DNA of 64,000 bases from an uncultured Candidatus Melainabacteria bacterium (GTDB taxonomy: Bacteria > Cyanobacteriota > Vampirovibrionia > Gastranaerophilales > Gastranaerophilaceae). Of this stretch, positions 7,817 to 16,528 are shown in pieces. Below the pieces are notes generated by a model that saw only the letters and a program-made list of their open reading frames with translations, had not been told where the DNA came from and did not search any database. The DNA lies in the NCBI GenBank assembly GCA_934757155.1, contig CAKVLI010000001.1:186001-250000 (forward strand). The letters are read 5' to 3'. Positions within the stretch are counted from its first letter, which is position 1, and each line of letters begins with the position of its first letter. The translations under genes were made by a program, and so were the position numbers.

Positions 7817-9301
7817 TTATTTTTTCTCGTTTTGTTTTAAATAATTATCAATTTCTTCGTTCAAGATATCTTCATATTTCTTGTCGTTTATTCTTGCGAT
7901 AATATCTTTTTCAACATTGTCCAATTCATTTTCAACATTCTTAATTTCCTGACGAAGTTCTTTTTTCTTCGTAACAAATTCATAACGTTGATTTTTTAGT
8001 TCTTTGAATTGTTTTGTATTTTCTTCCCTGCGCATAGAAGAACGTTTTTGCTCTTTTTTGCAATAATCTGTCATGTCAGGTTTAATTTTTCCATCAGTAT
8101 ATTCTGCAAGCGTTTTGGCAACTCTTATAGGCCAAAATCTGAAATATCCGTTTAATTTGCCTTTTGCAATTGAATCAGCCACAAATTTCAGTTGTTTTTC
8201 TGTGTTGTAAGGCATTTCAGGATGATACGTCAAAAACTCACTATAAGGTCTGCTTTTACGCTTTTCATTACAATCCGCACACAAAACAATACCATTATCG
8301 GCTCTGTCGTCACCACCTTTTGAACGTGGAATAATGTGTTCAAAACTGCTCATTGAAGGGAGCAAAAGTGACTCAATTATCTTTGCGTCAGAATAATGAA
8401 AGCGGTGCGTATGCGCGATAAAAGAATCCTTGGTTATACAAGTGAGCGGAAGTTTATCAATCTCATCAAAAACTTTGTACTTAATTTTATCTAAACCTCT
8501 TGGCTCAAGCACCCCCGCATACATTTCTTTTGTCCTCACAACACGAGCGCGTTCGTCAATTTCATCAACATAAACCTCTTCTGTGCATTCTCTTAAAAGG
8601 TCAATGTCTTCCTGAGTAAATTTTTTAGTCCCCTTGAGCAATCTTTCTATATTGTCAAAATGGAAATTGACCTTCTCTCTGAATTCATCTCGTTGTAATA
8701 AATCTTTTAGTGCGTGATATTCGTAAACTTCTTTTAAATTTATAATTTCACTAAGTCTTTTTCTTGGATACTTTCTTGCATAAATCTCAAACTGTTCAAA
8801 AGTTGCCAACTTTTCATCACTCAGAGAATCTTTGAATTTTGCCAATGTTTTCATAACAGTCGGTGCATTCTTTAATTCTGCACGTGAGCGAGAGCATAAG
8901 TCATTAAGCAAGCTAGATGTTTCATGCGCAATTTCCGAATCCGTAAGATTAGCTTTTTCCGGATTACTTCTCAGATTTTCAGTTATAGCATTCCTTAAAA
9001 TCAGATATCTGTCTTGATGATCTATCAACATACCGTCTAAATTAGCCTCCGGCTCTTCTTTTGCCCAATTCGTCAGTAATTCATAAATTGCAGGAGCCTT
9101 TAGCCATGTTGATAAAAAACCTTTCTCCATGAGTTTAGCAAGCGGTTTTGAAAGTTGTTGAAAAGCTTTTGAATAAGCAGCAGGTAAAATAACCTTATGA
9201 CCGCAGCACGCACATGGAATATCAGGAATATTTCTTATCGCCTTAAATTTTTGAGAAGCCTGAAATGTAGGTGTTTTGACCGGTGATATTGTTAAATTCA
9301 T
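7817..9301 (-). CDS. HNH endonuclease-domain protein with N-terminal P-x-F motif
   Basis: 494 residues. The N-terminus holds the short motif TPTFQASQKFKA (about 11-22) and a zinc-type CACCGH pair (about 31-36). The middle is helical. Around residues 320-350 lies an HNH nuclease core: SSFEHIIPRSKGGDDRADNG then VLCADCNEKR. After residue 420 a Lys/Glu-rich coiled coil runs to the end. It could be a restriction, homing or toxin-type nuclease; no methyltransferase, immunity gene or transposon lies beside it. The N-terminal motif is shared with unrelated proteins in the window and may be a targeting tag. Confidence 0.75.
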   Translation of the reverse strand: MNLTISPVKTPTFQASQKFKAIRNIPDIPCACCGHKVILPAAYSKAFQQLSKPLAKLMEKGFLSTWLKAPAIYELLTNWAKEEPEANLDGMLIDHQDRYLILRNAITENLRSNPEKANLTDSEIAHETSSLLNDLCSRSRAELKNAPTVMKTLAKFKDSLSDEKLATFEQFEIYARKYPRKRLSEIINLKEVYEYHALKDLLQRDEFREKVNFHFDNIERLLKGTKKFTQEDIDLLRECTEEVYVDEIDERARVVRTKEMYAGVLEPRGLDKIKYKVFDEIDKLPLTCITKDSFIAHTHRFHYSDAKIIESLLLPSMSSFEHIIPRSKGGDDRADNGIVLCADCNEKRKSRPYSEFLTYHPEMPYNTEKQLKFVADSIAKGKLNGYFRFWPIRVAKTLAEYTDGKIKPDMTDYCKKEQKRSSMRREENTKQFKELKNQRYEFVTKKKELRQEIKNVENELDNVEKDIIARINDKKYEDILNEEIDNYLKQNEKK

Positions 9302-9430
9302 TTATAAAATCCTTTCGATGTATTTAGTATTATAAGTCTTCTAAATATTTTTTTTGCTACAAAATTTGATTAACTTTTCAATATTGTGTACTATAATATA
9401 AAAGCGCTTTTTCAGACAAAGGGGAGAAAG

Positions 9431-10639
9431 ATGAAAAGATTAATAAAATCGAGTTTAATAATTATGGCAGCGATGTATGTTTCTTGCAATACTATCTGGG
9501 CTGCAACACCGGCAGAACTTTATGATGATGTGTGGAAAATCGTCAACAAAAAGTATTACGACCCGACAAACAACTGCCAAGACTGGGCAAAATGGAGATA
9601 TCGCTATGACCACAAGCTTAAGACCAACGAAGATGCTTACGTTGCAATCGATACAATGCTTTCAAGCTTGAATGACCCATACACAAGATTTTTACAACCG
9701 AAAGAATTCTCAGAAGAAACCCAATCTATCAAAGGTTCACTGAAAGGTATCGGTACTCAAATCGGACTTCGTGACGGAAACCTTGTTGTAATCGCTCCGC
9801 TTGAAGATTCACCTGCAGAAAGAGCCGGAATTCTCGCAGATGACCAGATTTTGGAAATCAACGGCGAAAGCACAAAAGGTATCAGTATTGATGTAGCCGC
9901 AGACAAAATCAGAGGGGAAAAAGGTACAACCGTTACTCTTTTAATCCAAAGAAAAGGAGTTCCTAACAAAGTTTATTCGATTGTAAGGGATGAAATTGAA
10001 GTAAAATCAGTTTCTTGCAAACCTCCGATTGAAGGGACAAAAATTCCTGATAACCTACAGTACATCAGATTGAGTTCTTTCATCAGCAAAAATGCTGCAT
10101 CAGAAATTGAAACAATTTTGAATAATTCAACTTCAAAAGACGGCATAATTCTTGATTTGCGTTCAAATCCTGGCGGTTTGCTCACTAACGCAATCTACAT
10201 ATCTGATATGCTTTTGAAAGGCGGAGTTATCGTAAGTACAGTAGATAGAGATCGCTATAAAAACACAACCAGAGCAAGATACAATCAAGTTACAAATAAA
10301 CCGGTTGTTGTTCTTATTAACAAAGGCTCAGCTTCCGCAAGCGAAATCTTGTCAGGAGCATTGAAAGACAACCACAGAGCAACTATTATCGGGGAGCAAT
10401 CATTCGGAAAAGGTCTTGTTCAAGAAATCAATAAACTTCCTGATGATGCGGGCATGAATATTACAATTCAAAGATATTTAACTCCTTCCGGAAGCGATAT
10501 TCACAAAAAAGGAATTACACCTGATGTTGTGGTAGAATTGACTAAGGAGAACGTTGACGCGAAAGATGACGTTCAGTTGAAAAAAGCAGTTGAAGTATTG
10601 GAAAAAATGACATGTCTTGCACAAAAGAATGGGTTTTAA
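9431..10639 (+). CDS. ctpA: Carboxy-terminal processing protease (S41 family)
   Basis: 402 residues from ATG 9431, which has GGGGAG upstream; the in-frame ATG at 9386 precedes the TATAAT at 9392-9397 and is rejected. A signal/anchor segment (about 6-25) is followed by the CtpA N-domain, a PDZ domain (about 100-180: LKGIGTQIGLRDGNL, AGILADDQI) and the S41 core, with NKGSASASEI carrying the nucleophile serine and SFGKGLVQ the lysine of the Ser-Lys dyad. It trims periplasmic protein C-termini. Its 3' end overlaps recJ by 28 bases, so the two are translationally linked. Confidence 0.9.
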   Translation: MKRLIKSSLIIMAAMYVSCNTIWAATPAELYDDVWKIVNKKYYDPTNNCQDWAKWRYRYDHKLKTNEDAYVAIDTMLSSLNDPYTRFLQPKEFSEETQSIKGSLKGIGTQIGLRDGNLVVIAPLEDSPAERAGILADDQILEINGESTKGISIDVAADKIRGEKGTTVTLLIQRKGVPNKVYSIVRDEIEVKSVSCKPPIEGTKIPDNLQYIRLSSFISKNAASEIETILNNSTSKDGIILDLRSNPGGLLTNAIYISDMLLKGGVIVSTVDRDRYKNTTRARYNQVTNKPVVVLINKGSASASEILSGALKDNHRATIIGEQSFGKGLVQEINKLPDDAGMNITIQRYLTPSGSDIHKKGITPDVVVELTKENVDAKDDVQLKKAVEVLEKMTCLAQKNGF

Positions 10640-12948
10640 AAGGGGTAAATGATAACAAAAAGTCTTTAGTTGACAGACTTTTAGAAGTTAGAGGAATAGT
10701 ATCTGAGGATGCGAAACGTGAGTTTTTGCATCCTCTTGAAATTACTCTTACTCACCCAAACGCGTTTTGTGATATGCCAAAAGCCGTTGATAGAATCGTT
10801 AAAGCGATTGACGAAAAAGAAAAAATCCTTATCTACGGTGACTTTGACGCAGACGGTGTTACTTCTACTTCTGTACTTTTGAAAACCTTTGGCTTTTTGG
10901 GTGCTGATGTTGATTTTTATATCCCGAACCGTGAAGACGAAGGTCACGGAATGAATTCAAAAGCTTTGGTCAAGATTTTATCTCAGAAAAAACCAAAACT
11001 AATAATAACTGTCGATAATGGAATTAGCAATGTTGAAGAAGTTAATTTTATAAACAGTTTCGGACGAGATGTTATAATAACCGACCACCACGAAGCTCCG
11101 GAAAAGCTGCCGAAAGCTTACGCAATAATCAATCCGAAGGCTATGAATTCTTTGGATGAAAAATTGAGCGCAAGACAAATTGAATACTTAACCTCGCTCG
11201 CCGGCGTAGGAGTAGCATTCAAGCTCGCACAAGGGGTTTTGGAAAGATATGACAAGCTCAATTACAGCTATGAAATTCTTCCTTACGTCACTGTGGGAAC
11301 CATTGCCGACATAGTCCCATTAATCGGCGAAAACAGATATTTTGTAACAAAAGGACTTGCACTAATCGCCGCCGGAAAACACTACGGTTTAAAAAGGATG
11401 TTGGATTCTGCAGGTGTAAACCTTGATAACGGTCTGACTTCCGAACAAGTTGCCTTCACAATCGCACCGAGAATAAACGCATCCGGAAGATTGGACACAG
11501 TTGATGCAGCCATAAAACTAATGACTTCCGAAAATAAACAAGAAATCGAAATGGCGATTATAACTCTCGAAAATTATAATAAACTGCGCCAAGAGCTTTG
11601 CGCTCAAACATTCGCGGAAGCTGATGAAATGTGGAAAGCAACAGGAATGAGGGATAACGCGGTTGTTTTATTCAATAAAGAATGGCACGTCGGAATCGTG
11701 GGAATTGTAGCCTCAAAATTTGTCGAAAAATACTACAAACCTGCGTTTATTATGACTTATTCAGAAGATGCGAAACAATTCCGCTGCTCCGCAAGAGGGG
11801 TTAAAGAGCTGAATTTATACGAAATTATTTCAAATATTTCTGACTATTTAGACGGTTTTGGAGGTCACCAACTCGCAGGCGGATTTGCATTCAGCGAAGA
11901 AAAAGCTCCTTTTGAAACAGTAAAAAAAGCTTTAAACCAAACCATTGACGAAATGTTAAACGGAGAAAAGCTCACACCTTCACTTGATATAGATTTGGAA
12001 CTCAATATTGAAGATGTTGATGTCGCTCTTGTGGAAGAAATTAACAAACTTGAGCCTTTTGGCGCATCAAACCCATCTCCGACTTTTGCAGTAAAAAATC
12101 TTGTTCTGAAACAGAAAAAATTGATGGGTTCAACAAAAGAACACTTAAAGCTTATCGTTGAAACCCCAAATGGAACAAAAGATTGCGTATGGTGGTCAAG
12201 AGGAGATATTCCGCTTATCGCAGGCGACAGATTGGATATTGCGTTCGCCCCGCAATTGAATACTTTCAACGGAGTAACTGACGTTCAGCTTGTGGTAAAA
12301 GATGTTCACGCAGACGCTTTGAAAGAAGAAGAAAAATCCAAAATCAAAATATATGACCACCGCAAAAAAACAAATATTTTGGCACAGGTCAATGACTATA
12401 TCAAAAATTCTAAACTGGGAATTTCCGTTTTTGCAGAAGACAGACGCATCATTGAAGGTTTGAAACCATATGAAAGCATCACAAAATGCATCGTAAGTCG
12501 CCAAAATGCCTGTAAAAATGATGTTTTGATGTTTTTTGATTATCCTTGCAACGAGGAGGTTTTGACTAATCTTAAACAAACAGTTTGCGCAAACGCGTAT
12601 CACTACATGAACTATCAGAATCTAAAAACTGATGAAGAAGGAATTTTGAAAACGTTTTCCGGAATGTTGAAATACACCTGCAACAACCTTGGGGGTAAAT
12701 TTATTTTTCTTCGTGCTGCAGCAGCTTTAGGAGTTACGGAAGAAGTTATTGAGACTTTGCTTGAAGTATTCGCTGATTGCGGAATGATTAAAATCTCCTC
12801 ACGTGCAGAAGATTTTTGTGAAATAGAATTCACCTCCGGAGTAGAAATCTCAAAAGCTCTGCATTCGCCAAAATATGCAGAGTTCATAGAACTCATGAAT
12901 ACAATTAACGATTATAAAAATAAATTTATGAGCGTGTCCGTTTTGTAG
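10612..12948 (+). CDS. recJ: Single-stranded-DNA-specific exonuclease RecJ
   Basis: 778 residues. DHH-family motifs are present: ILIYGDFDADGVTS (motif I), TVDNGIS, ITDHHEAPEKLP (DHH), TIADIVPLIGENR, and the DHHA1 motif GFGGHQLAGGF. An OB-type domain follows (about 470-560). The residual 200 C-terminal residues go beyond the E. coli length (577), as in Firmicute-type RecJ. It degrades ssDNA 5' to 3' in repair. The start lies within ctpA; EWVLKG directly after it matches usual RecJ openings. Confidence 0.92.
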   Translation: MSCTKEWVLKGVNDNKKSLVDRLLEVRGIVSEDAKREFLHPLEITLTHPNAFCDMPKAVDRIVKAIDEKEKILIYGDFDADGVTSTSVLLKTFGFLGADVDFYIPNREDEGHGMNSKALVKILSQKKPKLIITVDNGISNVEEVNFINSFGRDVIITDHHEAPEKLPKAYAIINPKAMNSLDEKLSARQIEYLTSLAGVGVAFKLAQGVLERYDKLNYSYEILPYVTVGTIADIVPLIGENRYFVTKGLALIAAGKHYGLKRMLDSAGVNLDNGLTSEQVAFTIAPRINASGRLDTVDAAIKLMTSENKQEIEMAIITLENYNKLRQELCAQTFAEADEMWKATGMRDNAVVLFNKEWHVGIVGIVASKFVEKYYKPAFIMTYSEDAKQFRCSARGVKELNLYEIISNISDYLDGFGGHQLAGGFAFSEEKAPFETVKKALNQTIDEMLNGEKLTPSLDIDLELNIEDVDVALVEEINKLEPFGASNPSPTFAVKNLVLKQKKLMGSTKEHLKLIVETPNGTKDCVWWSRGDIPLIAGDRLDIAFAPQLNTFNGVTDVQLVVKDVHADALKEEEKSKIKIYDHRKKTNILAQVNDYIKNSKLGISVFAEDRRIIEGLKPYESITKCIVSRQNACKNDVLMFFDYPCNEEVLTNLKQTVCANAYHYMNYQNLKTDEEGILKTFSGMLKYTCNNLGGKFIFLRAAAALGVTEEVIETLLEVFADCGMIKISSRAEDFCEIEFTSGVEISKALHSPKYAEFIELMNTINDYKNKFMSVSVL

Positions 12949-12951
12949 AAA

Positions 12952-13878
12952 CTATTTAGAAAGTTCCAAGATTTTATCTATGGTCTTTCCATCCTCTTCA
13001 TAATAAATAATTCGCTTATTATCATGCTCCGTAATAGAATCTAGCGTACCGTCTTCCCTATAAAAAGTATCTCTTAGCAGAGTTTCATTCTTTCCGTAAT
13101 CTGCGACACTCTGCACCGTCACACCATCATCATAAAAGAATTTTTCACTATACTTAGCACCGGTTTCTTCATCATAATTTGTTATTGAAATGACACTTCC
13201 GTCTTCATTATAAGTTGTTTCCCTAACTAAACCGTTTTCACCGTAATCTTTTACTATACTGGCAGTTTTGCTTCCAAGGAAGTAAAACGTATCTTGCAGA
13301 GGACTTCCATCTTTGCAATAAAGTTTTAAACTACGCAAAGTTTTGCCATTATCGCAATAAAATCTGTGTTCTCGCTCTATACCATTTTTATCAAATACTA
13401 TAGAATGCAATGTTTTATCTCTTTTCGAATATATAGACAATTTGGTTTGAACACCTTTTTTATTATAATAGTCTGAAACTACCACATCTCTGATTTTAGG
13501 TGTTGTATATTTGATTAAATTTCCGTTTTTATCATAATCTTTGACAAATCCAAGTTTTCCGTTACGGCCTTTTCCGTATTCTCGTATAATGATTCCGTCA
13601 TTATTTTTTACAACTTTGCTTTTACCATTATTAGTCAATTCGCCTTCAATTTTATCAAAACTTGAATAATCAAGTTTTTCTACAGGAATAGGTTTTTGAT
13701 TTGATTTAATAATGTTTGCAGAAGCTATAGCTGCGAGTGCAGTTGCACCCAATTGTAATGTAGCGGATTTCATTTTCTCTGCGTCCGGTAAAGATACCTT
13801 CTTAGAACCTTTAAAACTTGGTGATTTTGTAACGTATGCTGCCGGAGCAGATTCAAATCTAATGCCTTGAATAGCCAT
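12952..13878 (-). CDS. MORN-variant repeat protein with N-terminal SPSFKG motif
   Basis: 308 residues. After the motif KSPSFKGSKK (about 18-27) and a short hydrophobic stretch (about 42-57) come at least seven degenerate repeats of the form Y-x-x-D/N-G-x-x-x-x-x-x-x-Y. Examples are KDYDKNGNLIKYT, KDYGENGLVRETTYNEDGS and DTFYREDGTLDSITEHD. This is the antitoxin/MORN-2-like beta-hairpin repeat. AAAGGA precedes the ATG. It ends four bases after the recJ stop on the other strand. The binding partner is unknown. Confidence 0.7.
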   Translation of the reverse strand: MAIQGIRFESAPAAYVTKSPSFKGSKKVSLPDAEKMKSATLQLGATALAAIASANIIKSNQKPIPVEKLDYSSFDKIEGELTNNGKSKVVKNNDGIIIREYGKGRNGKLGFVKDYDKNGNLIKYTTPKIRDVVVSDYYNKKGVQTKLSIYSKRDKTLHSIVFDKNGIEREHRFYCDNGKTLRSLKLYCKDGSPLQDTFYFLGSKTASIVKDYGENGLVRETTYNEDGSVISITNYDEETGAKYSEKFFYDDGVTVQSVADYGKNETLLRDTFYREDGTLDSITEHDNKRIIYYEEDGKTIDKILELSK

Positions 13879-13959
13879 GGGATTCCTTTCTGAATTTTTG
13901 TATGCATTCAGTCTAAAACACGTAAAAAAAATATTTGCTACTCATCATTCTGGAACTTT

Positions 13960-14190
13960 AGTCAAGGGGTAAATGTAATCAGTTGTACGTAACACAAATC
14001 AGCTTATTGTCTTTGCAGGGTAAAGCAAGACAAACTCCAAGACCTTGTGTTCCTTCGCATACGCTCAGGATGACAAGGTAAATTACATTATAAATTCTTG
14101 GTCACTTAGTCACTTGTTCACTTGGTCACCAAAAACAGGCTGAGCTAGTAGTTTCACCCACCAGTCTTATTTATTTACCCCCCCCCGAAG
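13960..14190. repeat. Dispersed intergenic repeat, copy A
   Basis: Contains GGGGTAAATGTAATCAG, a CTTCGCATACGCTCAGGATGAC block, the alternating GTCACTTAGTCACTTGTTCACTTGGTCACC track and a TTTACC-C9 tract. The same building blocks recur at 36116-36240, 41030-41390 and 59000-59560. The C tract and TTA supply the last codons of the minus-strand aminotransferase. Confidence 0.7.
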
Positions 14191-15288
14191 GTATTTGGAT
14201 AAATGTTTTAGACCTGTTTGAAGATTTTCAACCCCTGCACAAAACCCGACACGAAGATAGCCTTCCATTTCAAAAGTTTCTCCCGGGAGAAATGCAACTC
14301 CTGTTTGGGCTTGCAGGTTTTTACACAGGACTTTTGATGGGATATCCTTTTTGTACCTAAGAAGCGCAGTTGTCCCACCTTGCGGAAGAATTGATTTTAC
14401 GTAGATTTCACCATTCAGCCAATCTTCAAGAGTTTTTAGCCCTTCTTGCATTATTTTAAAATTCCGAATTGCGATTTTGTTTCGATTTTCTAACGCAAGT
14501 GAAGCAAAATAATCGTCCAAGATACTTATACTGATTGTGTTATATTCTCTGTGTTTATTTACTTCGTTTATCAAATCTTCTCTTGCGCATATCCAACCCA
14601 CTCTGAGTCCGGGGAGTGAATATGTTTTAGACATACTTCCGGTTGAAATCCCTTTGGAATAAATATCCGCCATAGAACGTGAATACGGATTTCCATGCAT
14701 ATTCAAACCTCTGTAGACCTCATCGGAGAGCACCCAAATATTGCGCTCTTTTGCTATTTCCGCAATTTTTATCAACATCCCGTCCGGTATAACCGCACCT
14801 GTCGGATTGTTAGGGTTATTCAAACAGATTAATTTTGTTCTCGCAGAAAGTGTATTTTCAAGTTCGCGCAGATTTGGGAGCCAATTATTTTCTTCTTTCA
14901 AAAACAAAAGTTTAACTTTTGCACCAAGAGCTTTGGGAATAGAGTAGTGCTGTTGATACGTGGGAACTATTGAGATTACCTCGTCTCCTGAGTCTAAAAG
15001 GGACTCAAAGACAAGTTGATTTGCACCGATTGCACCGTGAGTTATTGTAATATGTTCAAATTCTTGACGCTCGTACAGACTTTTTACAGCCTTTTTTAAT
15101 CTTTCTGAACCGTGAATATCACCGTAAGTAAGCTTTGTGTTAAAAATTTCAAACGGATTTTCGACAGCACAGATTGCCAACAAATCCCTTATGCTAAGAG
15201 GCGCAATACAGGTTGTCGTTAAATCATATTGCGCAGTCGGGCAATACCTATTCATCCACTCTTCAATTTTAAAAGTATCAATTCTCAT
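14167..15288 (-). CDS. PLP-dependent class I/II aminotransferase
   Basis: 373 residues, fold type I. NNPNNPTGAV holds the pyridoxal-binding Asn, VLSDEVYRGL the Asp, and TGSMSKTYSLPGLRVGW the Schiff-base lysine; the C-terminal YLRVGFC holds the substrate carboxylate Arg. The family contains aspartate/aromatic aminotransferases and amino-acid cyclases; the N-terminal EEWMNRYCP resembles the VioD/capreomycidine-synthase side branch, but substrate is open. The final residues (GGVNK) are encoded by a dispersed repeat with a nine-C run (14178-14186), so the C-terminus is repeat-derived. Confidence 0.85.
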   Translation of the reverse strand: MRIDTFKIEEWMNRYCPTAQYDLTTTCIAPLSIRDLLAICAVENPFEIFNTKLTYGDIHGSERLKKAVKSLYERQEFEHITITHGAIGANQLVFESLLDSGDEVISIVPTYQQHYSIPKALGAKVKLLFLKEENNWLPNLRELENTLSARTKLICLNNPNNPTGAVIPDGMLIKIAEIAKERNIWVLSDEVYRGLNMHGNPYSRSMADIYSKGISTGSMSKTYSLPGLRVGWICAREDLINEVNKHREYNTISISILDDYFASLALENRNKIAIRNFKIMQEGLKTLEDWLNGEIYVKSILPQGGTTALLRYKKDIPSKVLCKNLQAQTGVAFLPGETFEMEGYLRVGFCAGVENLQTGLKHLSKYLRGGVNK

Positions 15289-15340
15289 AAAACTATGGTA
15301 ACATAAAGAATGTAATTAGATTTAGGGAGAACCGAAATTA

Positions 15341-16357
15341 ATGAGAAAGCTTTTAGTTTTATTATTTTCACTGATTTTAATGTCAAACGGCGCGTCATTT
15401 GCGTCCGGTATTGAAATTGAACCCACAATGCAAACTCGCACAAACGCTCAAGACAGAGTTTGGGTCGGCACATTCCAGCTTGTTTGGAACGACTTTATGG
15501 ATAAAATCGTACACAATCCGGTAAGGTTTAGAGAAGGCTCTCCGGTAATGGTACAGGAGTTGAATAAACAAGAATTCACGACTGCTGATATATCTGAAAA
15601 AAGTTATTACAAAACAACTTGCAAAGTAACGAAGAAAACAAAAAAAGAGATTGCAAAGGCAATTAGGAAGAAATTTAAAGAATCAAGCGACTTGTTGGAT
15701 AAACTTGAATTAACTCCGCGTAATGATATGTACTTAATTTACGCAATGCTTAAGAAGGATTTTGAGTTTATTAATGCTTTTGATAAACTCGGAAAATCAG
15801 AATTCGGTAACGGTCAAAAAGCTGAATATTTCGGTATCAGCCATAAATCAAACAACAAACTTGATGACGGAGTTTATGTATTGTTCTACAATTCTAAAAA
15901 CGATTTTGCTGTAAGACTCGCTACAAAAGACAATGACGAAGTTTATTTGTACAAAAACAGTTCAAACAAACCATTTAACTACATTTATTCTGATATGAAC
16001 AAGAAAGAACAAGCATTCAGAGGTAATTCAATGTTCAAGAAAAATGATGAGTTAAAAGTTCCAAATATCAAATTCTTTGAAGAAAAATCTTTTGAAGAAC
16101 TCACAGGCAAAAGAATTATGGGAACAAACCTTGTAATTAACCAAGCTATGGAAACAATTAAATTCAATATGAATAACAAAGGCGTTGAACTCAAAAGTGA
16201 AGCAGCAATGAGCGCAATGAAAATGTCTCTGGAACCGCCAGAGGAAGCTCCAAGATATTTCTATTATGATGATACATTCGTTATCTTCCTGAAAGAAAAA
16301 GGCAAACGCAATCCTTATTTTGCTCTAAGGGTAAATGATATAACGAAGTTTCAATAA
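15341..16357 (+). CDS. Secreted protein with serpin-like features (tentative)
   Basis: 338 residues. The signal peptide (1-22, ending SFASG) follows an AGGGAG site. The mature part opens with NAQDRVWVGTFQLVWNDF. The last 75 residues read like the hinge and closing strands of serpins: NNKGVELKSEAAMSAMKM, a Pro-Pro turn, then DDTFVIFLKEKGKRNPYFALRV. Serpins are protease inhibitors or non-inhibitory relatives; the resemblance is by eye and could be convergent. It is divergently placed to the aminotransferase with about 50 bases between starts. A strong terminator follows. Confidence 0.65.
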   Translation: MRKLLVLLFSLILMSNGASFASGIEIEPTMQTRTNAQDRVWVGTFQLVWNDFMDKIVHNPVRFREGSPVMVQELNKQEFTTADISEKSYYKTTCKVTKKTKKEIAKAIRKKFKESSDLLDKLELTPRNDMYLIYAMLKKDFEFINAFDKLGKSEFGNGQKAEYFGISHKSNNKLDDGVYVLFYNSKNDFAVRLATKDNDEVYLYKNSSNKPFNYIYSDMNKKEQAFRGNSMFKKNDELKVPNIKFFEEKSFEELTGKRIMGTNLVINQAMETIKFNMNNKGVELKSEAAMSAMKMSLEPPEEAPRYFYYDDTFVIFLKEKGKRNPYFALRVNDITKFQ

Positions 16358-16367
16358 CAGTTTCAGA

Positions 16368-16398
16368 AAGCGGATTTTCTTCTAAAATCCGCTTTTTT
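16368..16398 (+). terminator. Rho-independent terminator
   Basis: AAGCGGATTTT and AAAATCCGCTT form an 11-bp perfect stem with a 5-base loop, followed by T's. It is placed directly after the gene at 15341-16357. Confidence 0.9.
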
Positions 16399-16528
16399 GA
16401 TGATAGAATGTAATTTTTTATTACAGGATTTTCCTTTTGCATGATTATATATTAGAATAGTAGTTGTGGATTTATTCTGCCCGTAAGAATATACTGCGAG
16501 TTTAGAATTAAGTTGGGTTTAAATTTGA

